DNA of 64,000 nt from positions 12,305,924 through 12,369,923 of the forward strand of contig NC_067202.1 of the NCBI RefSeq assembly GCF_000699445.3, written 5' to 3'. Origin of the DNA: Schistosoma haematobium. Taxonomy: Eukaryota > Platyhelminthes > Trematoda > Strigeidida > Schistosomatidae. Made by a program: the position numbers and the translations under genes. The notes below the pieces were generated by a model. The model had not been told where the DNA came from, ran no database searches, and worked only from the letters and a program-made list of their open reading frames with translations. Of this stretch, positions 48,005-60,035 are shown piece after piece (within the stretch, counting starts at the first letter, position 1; every line of letters begins with the position of its first letter).

Positions 48005-48472
48005 CCTGGTACGGCCGAGAGTGGAGTGGGCCCGCCATCCCTCTCCAAATGCTCTCACATAGCCACGCGTATATAGCCTCTGCCAGGGAAGTCCCACTCA
48101 CTGCCTTCTCGTGGCGGTGGTGTTGTTTACGAAATTGAGAGGACGAAAAGCGAATGTCCGGCGCTTTAACCGGATTTCAAACCAATGGTGCACATGGGCT
48201 CCAGTATCCTGAAGGAACAAATGGAGTATGGACCAATCGTTGATCACCGGCTTCCATGTGACTGCATCTCCTCACGATGCTCCACTGCCTTGTGGGTCAG
48301 ACCTTTAGGTCAAAGGTTCGAGGTGTGGCCCCTTAAGAAAACCACCTGTTTCGGTCTGGGCACCCGGGTAGTATCACAGCCGGCACACAAATCGAATGAT
48401 TTATGTGGTGCATATCTACTTGTTGCCTTCTTGTACCAATGTCCATGTGTTTAAATAATAATAATAATAATT
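48005..48472 (+). repeat. SINE-like element with RTE-LINE tail, near full length
   Basis: It starts cctggtacggccgagagtgg, continues catagccacgcgtatatagc, gccttctcgtggcggtggtg and cgaatgtccggcgctttaac. It ends ttatgtggtgcatatctact then ataataataataataa. Short open frames inside it are not supported as genes. The 3' tail equals that of the LINE at 42,688, which would be its likely mobilising partner. Confidence 0.8.
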
Positions 48473-48929
48473 TCTTATTAATATACACTGTTTTTTTACT
48501 CGCGCTTTTGCTCTATTGTTCACTAATATAAATCAAATCAATTTCTAATCAGTGACTGTTTGTAAACATTTATTTTTTTATAAACATTGAAATTCTATGT
48601 TCATAGTTCACACCATCAATTAAACTTACTTAGCTAAACAACCATAGTTTAAACTAAGTTATAGAGATGTTCATGATGTGTAAACAATGAAAATTTAATC
48701 ACCAACATAAATCTCCTACATTGTATTAAAATTTTATAGATTAAGTTTAATTGTAAAACATTATAGAAATTAGATTATTCAGAAGTTAATCCGTAAATAT
48801 GATGTAATCTAAACAGAATTAATGTGACATTATAATAATAAAGATGGTAATTCATGTTTAAGTGATTCATTAGAAGTAACACAATCTAATCAAAATTGAA
48901 AGTAGAACAATACACTTTTCATATAGATT

Positions 48930-49090
48930 GATTGTAGCTAGTTGTAAAATCAAGGGAATGTATATTTCGTCTTTAGTTGGTTATACCTAAATCCTAGCTT
49001 TTGGATGTTCACATTAAGACTCAAACCCAATACTTTTCATTTTATGTTCCCCCCGACAAGTTGTTCACTGACTTAGTGAGTCTCCAGATA
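48930..49090 (-). repeat. Sm-alpha SINE, heavily diverged
   Basis: gattgtagctagttgtaaaa, tatttcgtctttagttggtt and tcacattaagactcaaaccc keep the layout of a reverse copy. Confidence 0.45.
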
Positions 49091-49973
49091 ACCGATGAAG
49101 TAATTCCATGCTTTTTCAACAATAATGTATTAAGTTAGTGTTAAAAGTATACTATCCGGACGAATTAATCCGATGTAAGTTAAGACCATTCGGAATTTAG
49201 CTTGGAAACTGTAACGCCAATGACAGATAGCTTGCATTATTTTTATAACTCAGTAAACGATATGATACATAGTTGATAACATGTATGAAAATATGAGAAA
49301 GCATAAGAATAGGGACTATAATTTCTGGATCTATAAGGATAACTTTAATGGTTCCTGATATTTTAAATCAAATAAATCATCATAAAAATATTCATCCTTT
49401 TGGATCTTCAAAGTATTCGTCAACTTTGATCTTGGTTATTACACATCAATCGGATTCTTAGTAATTAAAAATAAGCTTTCTATGTAATGGTCTCTCAAAA
49501 TCATCAGTAAATTATAGTTTTACAGGATCGGTTGAAATAAAATTAATAACTGTATGTATGCTTTCTGATATTTGTCACTTGTCAACAATGTGTATCTGTG
49601 ATGCTGAGGGAACCAATGTTCATTGGTGGATCCGAATTCGCATCACCTAACCTAAATATCTGGAATGTTAAGACTAAACTGTTGGGCTCGCTTTTAACTT
49701 TTTTATATGATTGAAATATTTCCAATCAAGTGATCAGTGAATAGTAAAAAATCTGTTATTGATCAATAGAATTCGATCAGCGCTAAAAAAACTAGACAAA
49801 TATGACATTGGTCACCAGATTTGTCTGTAAATTGTACTTCCGAAAACATCGCTAATCCGTTTTTTTTTCACCTCAGACATTTTTACCTAAATTAATCCTT
49901 AAAGGAACAATAAAATCTTAACGGATTATTTTTCAACGATTTCTTACACGTCACGATTGAAACGACAAACGTT

Positions 49974-49975
<2 letters not shown>

Positions 49976-50058
<83 letters not shown>
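49976..50058. repeat. TA microsatellite (about 83 bp)
   Basis: An uninterrupted run of TA dinucleotides, likely length-polymorphic. Confidence 0.97.
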
Positions 50059-50061
<3 letters not shown>

Positions 50062-50084
50062 ATTCTTATATGCGATCTTTCTTT

Positions 50085-50210
50085 TATATATTACTACCAT
50101 TGAAGTAACTACTTCGATGAATTCAGTGATTATCTTGCTGTGCTAATGATGTGTGGCAATTTGGACAGATGCATATATGTGCCTGGTTCTTCGTTGTAGC
50201 TGACTGACTG
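50085..50210 (+). repeat. RTE-like LINE 3' UTR end
   Basis: gctgtgctaatgatgtgtgg, cagatgcatatatgtgcctg and gttgtagctgactgactga match the tail at 56,640-56,750. Confidence 0.75.
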
Positions 50211-50254
50211 AGAATAGATGAACGGTTTTCAGCTATTGTATCTAAAAATCCATG

Positions 50255-50345
50255 CTTCATCCTATTTGGTATTCATCAACTGAATATGTACCTGCCACAT
50301 CCTGGTGTTGACATTCACATTATTATTATTCATATCCAGTATCTT
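50255..50345 (-). repeat. Sm-alpha SINE, fragment
   Basis: cttcatcctatttggtattc then atcaactgaatatgtacctg resemble the reverse ribozyme arm. Short and diverged. Confidence 0.4.
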
Positions 50346-50521
50346 TTTTACATCATAGTGTTTACTTTTTTTTATTTCTACCAGTACAACGTAACCCAAG
50401 AAGTTCATTGATTTATATGACTTAAACTTACAATTATATTTCCAGTCAAATTATTGTTAGCTATTGAATGTAGACAGACATAACCTCCTCATACATCATC
50501 ACATATAATAGACTACTTTAT

Positions 50522-50602
50522 GTACTACTACTACTACTACAAGTCTATTTCCTATTCGATATTGTATCCAATAAAATTTATTATTATTATTATTATTATT
50601 AT
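50522..50602. repeat. CTA and TTA triplet microsatellites
   Basis: ctactactactactac at 50,525-50,540 and ttattattattattattatt at 50,579-50,600. Confidence 0.9.
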
Positions 50603-51189
50603 GTGGTTCTTGATTAAATTAACTTGTCTACATTGCCAAAGATTTTGTGTCAACATTAATATACTATTGATTTGATCGAAACATCTAAAATGTTTTTTTT
50701 TCTTCTAAATATTCATTAAAACGTCATATTTCAACAATCCTTCAATGCCTATTCAAATTATTTGTATTTGTCATTTTATGTCTAGTAGTAGCAGTAGTAG
50801 TACTAGTCTCTATACATTCTATAAACATATTATTCAGTAGATATTGTATTAGAATAGACTTGTACTTCTGTATTGTTTGATTTACAGGTACATACTCTCT
50901 TGGTTACTAAAAACATAAAATCCAAAAACATGTAATTGTTTTACTGCACAAACTCATATAAATTTATTTTTATCACTACTTTTTTCCCTGTCGTATATCA
51001 TGTGAATAAACATGATATATGAATACGAGTTATTGCCATCACAATGATCATTGTCTGAAAATGATCATAATAGTAATGATAATTATAATGATGTAAGCTT
51101 ATTTAATTGAATAATATAATATCATATGGTCAAATGAATTAATTATAATTAAATGTATAGAAAATGGAATTATGAGACTGACAGGGGTG

Positions 51190-51725
51190 GGTTATCAGTA
51201 AGTTGTTATCAACGTATTGGCCTCTAAATGCTCTGTTATGGCTCAGGGTGGGAGGAGTTAGCTCTCCCTCTCGAAATGCTCTTACATGGTCACGTGTATA
51301 CATCCATTGACAAGGAAGTTTTATACACTGCCTTCTCGTGGCGGTGGTGTTTATGAAATTGAGAGGACGAAAAACGAATGTCCGACGCCTTAATCGGTTT
51401 GGTGGATATGGATGACCCACCTAGTGGAGTTGGAAAACCATAATTCCAAACCAATTATGCACATGGGCTCAAGGACCCTTAGGGAACAAATGGCACATGA
51501 ACCTATTGTTGGTCACTAGTTGCCATGGGACTTCATCTCCTAATATTGCTCCACAGCCTTATGTATTAGACCTCCAGATTAAAGTTTCCGCGAGTGACCT
51601 GGGAAAATCACTTGCCTCGGTTTGGGCACCCGGACAGTATTCCAGCTCTCACACAAATCTAATGACAATGTGTGAAATATATATATTTGGTGCCTCCTTG
51701 TACCAATGTTTGTGTTTAACTAAAT
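51190..51725 (+). repeat. SINE-like element with RTE-LINE tail, long form
   Basis: cttacatggtcacgtgtata, gccttctcgtggcggtggtg, cgaatgtccgacgccttaat and gttgccatgggacttcatct, then cttgcctcggtttgggcacc and ttggtgcctccttgtaccaa. An internal block (51,400-51,450) is shared with the reverse copy at 42,188 but is shorter in 48,005. Confidence 0.8.
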
Positions 51726-52528
51726 AGTTAACTTATGTTGTGGCAAAGATGTACGTTGGCTCAAGTTTCCAATAGCACATCGAGATAAGATTAACAAAAT
51801 GAGTTGTAAAGTCATTACGAATGTAAGGTGTTTGTGGAAATTGTTAAATTTTATATCTTGCACCACTTACTGATCATTGAAAACCTGAAAACACTGATCT
51901 TATTTCGACAATCGATAATGTTCTCATTAAGAATTTTCTCAACATGCGACATTTTACTGTAATATTAACAACAGTAGTAATTAATTTATAATCTATTATT
52001 AATATTTACTGATACTTTTTTAAGATATCTTCTGATACCAATGTCTTCATTCTACCCATCACAATGTGATAAGGTTGTGATCTGTTATCGATTTCTTTTT
52101 ACAGTCTTAGAATTTTTACGGTTATAATCCGAAGTTTTCCGTTTGAATAATGTACATGTTGGGTTACTATTAGATTATTTCTCAGCTCTAACCATTAAAA
52201 AAACTTTTCAATGTAAGTAAGTAAAGAAGTAACTTTATCCATTTCACATTTGAGTAATGAAGATAACAACTTCCTTGTGTCTATTGTCTACTAACTTCAT
52301 TCTAAACTAATTAAGTCATGTGGGTTATATTTTACACTTTTTAAATTCAAAACCATTATAACGTTGGGTCATGGTTTTCAACCATCTTTATACATGTGTA
52401 ATCGAATTCCCATCGTTAATCAATATTGATCTTTTTTTTTTCTTTTTCTCTCTATTTCTTAAATGACATTTCTTATTGTAATGTTCTCCCTATTTATCAT
52501 CATCTATTTGTTTTCTTCTAAATTATAG

Positions 52529-52730
52529 GTGCTGTAATAGTTCCAAGTTCATTATTAGGTGTTCTGTCTGGTGCTTTACTAATGCGTCATTTTCGACCTA
52601 CATTACATCGTACCTTATCTGGTTTATGTATTATGATTTCATTGACTGTTATAACGAGTATTAGTCTAATGTCAATTGGTTGTCAATCTAGTCGAGTAGC
52701 AGGTATAACAGCTACATATAACGGAGAAAA
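52529..52730 (+). CDS. OATP exon 5: TM8-TM9 and start of large extracellular loop
   Basis: It encodes residues 834-900 plus two bases (phase 2). The acceptor is aaattatag and the donor is GAAAA|gtaagt. GAVIVPSSLLGVLSGALL is TM8 and GLCIMISLTVITSISLMSIGC is split between TM9 and its conserved cysteine (C885), which opens the Cys-rich extracellular loop. AGITATYNGE matches the family's AGVTVPYNG element. The exon has no in-frame ATG-led ORF long enough to stand out and is found through homology and splice phase. It follows the 13.2-kb intron 4. Confidence 0.95.
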
Positions 52731-53089
52731 GTAAGTCAAAATTTGTTTCTTTTTGTGCCATGTATGTATCTGTGTATCCATAAAATTCTCAATATACTAC
52801 TGTTTCCATGAAAGTTCTGTCTTCTCTTCCATTTCTGTATCGTTAAATGTTACTTTTTTTCTATAAACATATCATTTAATAACTTGTTGTCATTTAGTTT
52901 CAGTCCTTAATGCTAACTCTTCATTACTAACTCTTCATCACACTTATTGAGCACTGAAAACGTTGACTATAACTATAATTGTTAAGAAAATTTTAGTATT
53001 TCAACTCCATAACTGCTATATTACTTCACAAATATTGTTATCATAGCATCAATTGCCTCAATGTGTTAACAATAAAGTTTATTATCAGT

Positions 53090-53285
53090 ATAGGGTTGTG
53101 GAGACTGTTGGATTTTCATTGAATTAATTAATCGATCAATGTTAGACCACCGTTGAAAACCTGGAAGCACTGGACAGCCGTTTTGTCCCAGTATGGGATC
53201 CATCAACAGTGCTCATCCACGATCTCCCACGCAGGATTCGAACCCACGATCTTCGGTCTCGTGCGCGAACACTTCTAGTTCATTG
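53090..53285 (-). repeat. Hammerhead-SINE family 2, reverse copy
   Basis: tgttagaccaccgttgaaaa, cctggaagcactggacagcc and cgcaggattcgaacccacga (B box). The core reads ttgatgg, so it is inactive. The A-box end is cut. Confidence 0.75.
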
Positions 53286-53889
53286 TTGTTTACATAGTTA
53301 CAAATGAATTTTTTTAACAATTATATTCAAATGTTTTTGAGTTGGTAGAAATTGATTTCCGTTTTTTTGACATAACAATCATTTCTCATTAATTCAGTGA
53401 ATTTAAAGGTTTAACTGTCATTTACACATACATTGTATGGGATAGTGAAATACTAGAATAATTCATTAGAAAGAAAAATCTGCTGACCGATCACTATGAG
53501 ACAACATGAATGACATGATATTTGTACGGGTGTGTGCGTAGTATGATACGTGATGTGTTGAATTTTTTAGGTCAGCTGAAATAAAACACTATGTATCATT
53601 GATTTATGTTTGTTGTCGGTCTATTCATATCAATGAACCCTTTGTAAAAATCTTTATTTATTCATAAACTGCAATCATTTATTATTGATTCCGTTGACAT
53701 CATAATGTAATTTCTACCTTGGTGTGGTTGTGATCAACTTTACCTTTCGAGCTGTATTTTTTGGTACACTCGTTCTTGAATATACTATTCAGCAATCTGC
53801 TCTATTTTCATTTATTCTTATAAAATATAGCCTTTTCTACTCAAATCATCTTCATATTATCACTAATAATATACCAATTCTATAATATT

Positions 53890-53985
53890 GACCTTAATTT
53901 CATTTTGCTATGCTGATGTAGTGTTGAATTGGACTAATATAAACTTGAGCCAAGTTCCGACGTTATTTTTGACTGATTGAATTCA
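53890..53985 (+). repeat. RTE-like LINE tail, diverged
   Basis: ttgctatgctgatgtagtgt, ttgagccaagttccgacgtt and gactgattga follow the LINE tail pattern. Confidence 0.5.
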
Positions 53986-54227
53986 GTTGGTGATAGAGAT
54001 TTGGAGAAAAAATTCAATCTTAATTAGTCAGAATTTGGCTCTATGAAGGTAGAATCTTTAATCGACACCCTAGAAATTTCATAAATAACTATGCGTTTTC
54101 TCTGTATTTCATTTTGTTGGATTGTTAATAAAACTCTTGAATTCTTTTGTCTTCTCAATAGTTAGGAGTCAGGACGAAGAGTTTATAGGATCTTAGCACA
54201 GATTTGGTTAATATATATTCAGGTTGC

Positions 54228-54830
54228 ACACAATTATTTATTTAAACACATAAACACTGGTACTAAAATAAGTCAAAACATATACTCGCCACACAATAAA
54301 AATGAGATTTTGGAAAGATAAAGGTAGGTGAGTAAAATAAAAGAGAGACAATAAATTGAATGAAAATAAGTGTATGGGAGCGAAATAATAATAATGGGAG
54401 AAGCAGTTCAGTTAAGAAAGGATTCTTTCGGTTAAAAAGATCCTTTCATTTACATAACGAAAGTAAAACAAAGTTATAGCAGGATCTTCACTGGCTTCTA
54501 TATTCTGAGTTATGTCTATTAACGTCTCAAACTCATCTGTTGCACTACCTTTTAGATTCCAACTAGGGAATAGTTAAGGACCTACAGATACCAGTCCTGT
54601 GTATAGTTCTTTAATACCATGACACTATGCCATACGCTGACCACCTCTGTGCTTTTTCCAATCAGTCCAAACGTCACCAAATAATGCGCGATATGGAATG
54701 GTGACATTGAGCAACCCTGCCTAACCCCATTGCTTGAATGAAACAGTGGAGAGAGGTGGTTGTACGCCTTTATTCTGCCTGAGGTGTTAGTATGTATAGC
54801 TTTCAAAGTTTTAACATTTCTTCACACTGG
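54228..54830 (-). mobile_element. RTE/SR2-like LINE, reverse, internally deleted
   Basis: The left end is the reversed 3' tail (ttatttaaacacataaacac). The right end encodes NTSGRIKAYNHLSPLFHSSN and GVRQGCSMSP on the minus strand (about 54,700-54,795), the same RT block as 42,900-42,990. The middle of the ORF is missing, so this is a deleted relic. Confidence 0.8.
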
Positions 54831-55009
54831 TTTATAATTAGAATTAAGTAGTCTAAATAATAATCTTATTTTATATCACAGTTACTCAACATTTATGTAT
54901 TTTTCTTGGCAGACATTTTATGCTTCCAGAAGTAGAAAAAAAAATCATATTTACATTGTGCTGTGTTATTTTTAACTTTTTACAAAAATCCTTTTAGTAC
55001 AAGGGTTCA

Positions 55010-55200
55010 CTGCAGACTGTTGAATTTTCATAGTTCACATCATGAACTGATCTTAGCTAGACCATCATTGGTAACCATAATTCACTTTACGGCGTGATGA
55101 ATCGATCGAAGTTTGATATGTGCTCACCATTAGATTTACATACAAGTGAGATTGGAGATCCTTGATTCTATTCCCTGTGTTGGTAATTCACTCAATAAAT
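55010..55200 (-). repeat. Hammerhead-SINE family 2 variant end, truncated
   Basis: ttttcatagttcacatcatg then aactgatcttagctagacca match the variant end. The remainder, including cttgattctattccctgtgt (B-box relic), is poorly conserved. Confidence 0.45.
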
Positions 55201-56224
55201 TGTAACCATTTCTTCCTCTTTTTTCTTGGGTTATAAGTATTAATTCTGCTCTGTAGATCTTAATTATCTAAGAAGAAGGAAAAAATTAATTTCTTCGTGT
55301 TTTTCATTCCCTTTTATACATTAAATTAAGAAGGAGGTCAATTTGACATGTTGAACATTGGATATTATATCCTATAGAGATTAACGCTTGTTTTTATTTG
55401 ATGAAGTTTAATCAGATGAAATGGAATTTAACCGCATATATATACACACATATATATACAAAAATGATATTTCTCTATGTAACAGCTCTATATCACATTG
55501 ACTGACCTTAAAATGACATTTCTTCTAATAGATATAGCTTCTAATAGCTTGTTCAAAATGATATCTTTCATTTTAATTTACTAACCCTCTTGTTTTAACG
55601 GAAGATTAAATTATATCCTACTGTTTTATTAGTTTAAAGCTTAATCTTTTCTCTGAATAGTTAATTCATATATTTGATTGAAGTGTTAATGGATAGGTTT
55701 TCTTTTGGTCATTATTTTGGAACGGTTAGTTATTAGTGTTGTGGTGTGGGCTACTTATATCCACACGAGTAGTATGTTACGGTAGTCAGGTATAGAAGGT
55801 CGATGTGGAAAGGACGGGATCGGAACGCAATTGGTATGAAAACGCATGAACAATGAAATCTGATACAATAGATTGAACAGTCAAGTTTGATATGATAGAT
55901 TGACATTTTGCAAATTAACGATTTACTATATGGTTCTCGGATTTTATTGAGATGCTCTGTAATTTTGTGCTCAAACACATTCGATTGTCCCCACTGGTGT
56001 TCTTGTTCACTACAGTATGACCTATTCAAATTGTGATCAGTCGCTGATTCGAGTTCCATTTCATCTAGTTTAGCAATCAGCTATTGCCACTGGCCGTCAT
56101 ACACAATGTGGCTCATAGCCAACAGTATGAATTTACACATGATGTTATTATTAGTTACAACGATAATATATCTCTATTCAATACTAGGATTTATACACAC
56201 ATATGTTTATGCTCCCTTTGAGCA

Positions 56225-56750
56225 TGATTTTCATTGTGGAACTGAGATGGTTGGGCCACGTGTTACGTATGCCGGAACACCGATTACCACGACGTGCAAT
56301 GCTAACCGGTGCTGGAGATGGTTGGAAGAAAGTTAGGGGCGGCCAAACAAAAACGTGGCATCAGTGCTTGAAGTCACTAACTTCTAGTCTGAGCCATGTT
56401 GGTAGGTACAGACTACTTGGTTGGGGTCCGCGTGACTATCGTAACCAATGGTTGGAGACTCTTGGTGATATGGCTCAGAATCGATCACAATGGCGTCTGT
56501 GTATACACTCTCTATCTTCCCTTAAACTAAGAGATTAAAATCGCTTCATACCTTTCTTTCTACGAACTAATTCTTTCTTCCTATACTATATCCTTACTGC
56601 AGTCTTTCTTTTATATATTACCACCTCTGAATTAACTACTTTTATGAATCCGGTGTCCATCTTGTGTTAATGAGGTATGGTAACTTGGACCGGTGCATAT
56701 ATGTGTCTGGTCCTACGTTGTAGCTGACTGACTGACTGAATACAACAATG
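56225..56750 (+). mobile_element. RTE-like LINE, 5'-truncated C-terminus and 3' UTR
   Basis: An open frame (to 56,538) has RWLGHVLRMPEHRLPRRAML, GGQTKTWHQCLKSLT, GWGPRDYRNQWLETL and DMAQNRSQWRLC without stops. The 3' UTR ends tacgttgtagctgactgact near 56,736. Same family as 17,594. Confidence 0.85.
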
Positions 56751-56893
56751 TCCATAATTCAATTCATCACCTAAACCGGACAACAATTATCTAATTAAAG
56801 TAAGTTCGTGGTGTAAACTATTAATTGAATAATTTTTACATATATCTAAAGTGTATAATATTATTTTATAATTTTATTCTTGTTATTGTTTAG

Positions 56894-57296
56894 TTGGCCT
56901 TGGAAAAATGGTCCAGGTTTTTTAATACCATCAAATTTAACAGCACCATGTAATCAATTTTGTTATTCATCTAATAATCGAATAAAAAAATTTGATAATC
57001 GTCATTATACACATTACATTGAATCACAATGTTCAGTAAATCATTATAATCCAGTGTGTTGGACCGCTACCTCTTCTTCTTCTTCTTCCACTACTACTAC
57101 TAGTAGTAGTGATAGTAGTATCAAAAAGAAGACAAATAATCAAATAACTTGTACTAGTAGTGGTATTATTAATGGTGATAATAATCTTGGTAGTCCAAAT
57201 GATAATATTGATGACTGTGATAGGAAATCATTGACATTTTTCAATCCTTGTTTTGCTGGATGCAGAACACGTGTTTTAGAAGCTGGAGTTGTAAAG
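56894..57296 (+). CDS. OATP exon 6: Kazal-like loop with low-complexity insert
   Basis: It encodes residues 901-1035. The acceptor is ttattgtttag and the donor is GTAAAG|gtaggt, phase 0. It carries the large extracellular loop (LP5): LTAPCNQFC (C920, C924), C947, YNPVC (C956), C987, C1009 and NPCFAGC (C1020, C1024). Usual OATPs have about 14 residues between the PVC and PCFAGC cysteines, whereas here there are 63. The insert includes a Ser/Thr run at 961-976 encoded by TCT, ACT and AGT triplet repeats, and an Asn/Asp/Gly-rich stretch. The two extra cysteines (C987, C1009) may pair with each other. The Kazal-like fold is inferred from the cysteine pattern. Confidence 0.95.
57066..57124 (+). 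repeat. Coding triplet microsatellite in exon 6
   Basis: tcttcttcttcttcttccac, then actactactactagtagtag and tgatagtagtatc encode the Ser/Thr run in the extracellular loop of the transporter. Confidence 0.9.
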
Positions 57297-57569
57297 GTAG
57301 GTGTTGTGTTTTTTGTGTATTCTTTCTATGTATTGATCTTCCGTGTTGTATAATTTTTATGGATCTAAATGGATCATTTCTCCGTATGTTAAATAATTTA
57401 TATTTCACAATCGTTTCGTTTTAGTTCTTGATATTCTACAGTCTTGATGTCAGTAGATAGAAATTGAAGTAATTTATATTTTATTTATGTAATGATTGAA
57501 TGATTAAATGAAGTCGGTTTCAATTTGAAAATAAATTATATCTTCCATTTGTTGACATTATAAACTTCA

Positions 57570-57900
57570 ATTGATTAGTCTCTTTTGAAATCTATGCATC
57601 CTGATGGCAAACAGACTCGATATTGCCATTAAGTAAAAAGTAATTTTAGACAGTAGTAGCTCTCATTACGATCCAGAAACAATATACAAAACTTTACAAA
57701 TTAAATTTGTATTCGTTGGACAGGTTAGTGGCTATTTAGACTTTGTAGCTCAGTGAATAACACTACGGGCATTTGATGTTAGAGTAATGAATTTAAATCC
57801 GATTATGAGCAGCAACATGAGAACCCACTTATGTCCAGCTGATGAGTCTCAAATAAAACGAAACACCAGTCGTGAATTTCACTGTTGGCCACCAACCAAC
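57570..57900 (+). repeat. Sm-alpha SINE, forward copy with intact ribozyme core
   Basis: A box ttgtagctcagtgaataa, B-box relic tttaaatccgattatg, then the ribozyme gtccagctgatgagtctcaa and ataaaacgaaacaccagtcg. Core ctgatga and gaaac are both intact. Stem II is weakened (gtct/aaac) and helix III altered. A linker resembling the inter-unit part of the 31,215 dimer precedes it. Confidence 0.75.
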
Positions 57901-59239
57901 TTTACTAGAAGTTTGTTTCACTTGGCCACTTTTTGGCTTGATCTTGTATAAATGTTATTTCCTATTTTATGGTGTGATGCGGTCTGTTTGTCTGGTATAT
58001 AAACCAAGTATGTTTGAAATAAATGATTCGCATAGTGGAAGCTGTTATTGGTGTTCTGGATTCAACTAGACGGGCTAGGCGAACAAAAGAACAATAAGGA
58101 CGCTCGGCTGCTCATACCAGTCGAACGACATAGGTTTGGCACAATACTAAGATTGAATAAATTCACCGTAAAGAGAACTCTTCACTTTACCAGTCTTTCT
58201 TATTTCGATATTCCACAGCATTTTATGATTGATAAAAGTGCTTGTATTTTCCTGCTGTTAATGTACTGGACTAGATTTTAACTAGTTTTTGTTGATATTT
58301 GCACTCATTAAGCGGATATTTAGATATTAGATGTATTTATGAGTTTGACAATGTTTTTGAATGATAACTAGTAATATAATCTGAGAAATGTTTCATCCTA
58401 CTAAGAATTCATCGACTAGATTTACCTAAAGCAATAAACAATGGTTTCCAGTTCCAGTTTGAACTTCAATATTGCTACACTAATATATACTGCTGATCTG
58501 CCTGGAATTTAGGTTAAGGCCTAACAATTAATAATTCGTATCAATTGCATAAATTCTCTGCTCTGTTCTACATTAAACTTGTATGATTTCCAGTTAGTGT
58601 ACACAAATAGTGTAAAGCACAGTAGGCCGGAGGAATGTATATTTATTGTGAGAAGTTACGAACTAATTACATAATACATATACATAGCCTTTAGTCTTCC
58701 ATTTAAACCTTTCGGTGTGCTCTGCAGTCTGAATCGTATTCTCGTCTGATCTCCAACTCCGTGTTTTCAATATTCTGAAACTCTTCACACTGTCTGACAA
58801 TTGCTGCAACTCCAACGCCATATTCCTCTACACACTACTTAAAAACAATCTTGTAAGTAGCGTCCACTATACTAGCATATTAACGATTTTAGAGTCATTC
58901 AGATAGAACCATTTTAGAATTATTTATAATTCTCATTATGTGAAGCATGAAGCGTATCGTCTATATTGTATAATTACAGTCGGTTAGATCATTTATTTTG
59001 ATTGATCGAAATAATCATTATGTATAACAGTAATTACTAATTGTTTTAATGTTGTTTATTAGTTCTCTGTTTATTTACCTATTTAACTGTGCGTAGCTTC
59101 CTTCATTCCTTAATTAATACCGTAAATCTATTATTCAATAATGAATACTTCCTATTTGTAATTGGTTTAGGATACATAATTTGAGAAATTCTGTTTCTTG
59201 ATTTATGTAACATTAAGTCAATATACACATTGTCTTGTA

Positions 59240-59310
59240 CACTACATCAGTCAGCCATAAACAATGTAGAACTCCAAAGACATATTCATTTGTTCAAGTT
59301 ATCATACTAC
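59240..59310 (-). repeat. RTE-like LINE tail, reverse
   Basis: Reverse of gttctacattgtttatggct then gactgatgtag matches the LINE 3' end. Further LINE sequence to its right is not clear. Confidence 0.5.
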
Positions 59311-59784
59311 ACCAAATGATCAAAATATCAAGTCAAATTTCAGAGTAATAGAATCAGTAACAGTATCACTAGTAGTGGAAAAGTTTTTATGTATATTATG
59401 ATCAGAGAAGAAAGGATAAATTCGCAGAATTAAAGGTATATGATAATTTTAAAACTCATGATCTAAGTGAATTGCTCTACACACCATTGGGGTTTTTATA
59501 CTGAGCCAGTGTTACCTAGCAACTCCAACTATAGATTTGAGATCATCTCGCTGACTCTGATCAAGTAATCTGCGTTTATCAACACGAACCATTTCAGTAG
59601 CTACTTACAACATGGACTGATACTTTGTCTTGGTTTGACAACGTCTAACTTTCTTCTAATCTATTCTTATGGAAATATATTGACTTGTACAATGTTAATC
59701 ATTGTAAATCTCTTCCTCAGTGTATAACTTTCATTCAGTTTCATTTTTAAAACACAAGAAATATTCTTCTCTTTTTTCAACTAG

Positions 59785-60035
59785 AAATATTCTGATTGTC
59801 AATGTGTAACCCCATCTACACTTAATCCATCTGGTTTGATCTCATCAATACCAATGTCATTATCATCGTCGATGAGAATAAATAATGAATTCTTATTAGC
59901 AAATAATTCTGGTGAAGTTTATCCTGGTCGATGTAAACCTAAGTGTACTTTGTATGGTTTATTTCTAGCTATGTTATTCTTACATATTCTTTGTACTGGT
60001 ATGTTACAAAATCCAAGTAATGTAATCACATTGAG
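59785..60035 (+). CDS. OATP exon 7: end of Kazal-like loop and TM10
   Basis: It encodes residues 1036-1118 plus two bases (phase 2). The acceptor is ttttcaactag and the donor is TTGAG|gtgagt. KYSDCQCV (C1040, C1042) matches the family's YSxCxC, and PGRCKPKC (C1085, C1089) matches the PGxCxxxC that closes the loop. A Ser- and Asn-rich stretch of about 40 residues lies between the two pairs. TM10 spans about 1090-1110 (LYGLFLAMLFLHILC), followed by QNPSNVITL, like the QIPALxxTLR of other OATPs. Frame and phase agree with exons 6 and 8. Confidence 0.95.

Larger units (their letters stand above)
39360..52528 (+). other. OATP intron 4 (13.2 kb), repeat-filled
   Basis: From gtaagt to attatag. It contains the largest LINE of the window (42,688-44,177), three SINE-like copies, hammerhead SINEs and two TA microsatellites. 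39,820-40,750, 40,950-42,120, 44,180-44,830, 45,210-46,090, 46,750-48,000, 49,100-49,970, 50,350-51,185 and 51,730-52,525 show only AT-rich or simple sequence. Confidence 0.9.
52731..56893 (+). other. OATP intron 5 (4.2 kb)
   Basis: From gtaagt to tgtttag. It holds a family-2 hammerhead SINE, two LINE fragments on opposite strands and a variant end. 52,735-53,085, 53,290-53,880 and 55,205-56,220 show nothing I can name. Confidence 0.9.
57297..59784 (+). other. OATP intron 6 (2.5 kb)
   Basis: From gtaggt to caactag. It holds a Sm-alpha copy and a reversed LINE tail. 58,590-58,860 is slightly GC-richer, without an assignable feature. The remainder is AT-rich. Confidence 0.9.

Noticed and set aside
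48185..48454. 89-codon frame in the SINE-like repeat (also the 101- and 89-codon frames at 62,411-62,716)
   Set aside because: Repeat-internal, not conserved between copies, and no start or domain evidence.
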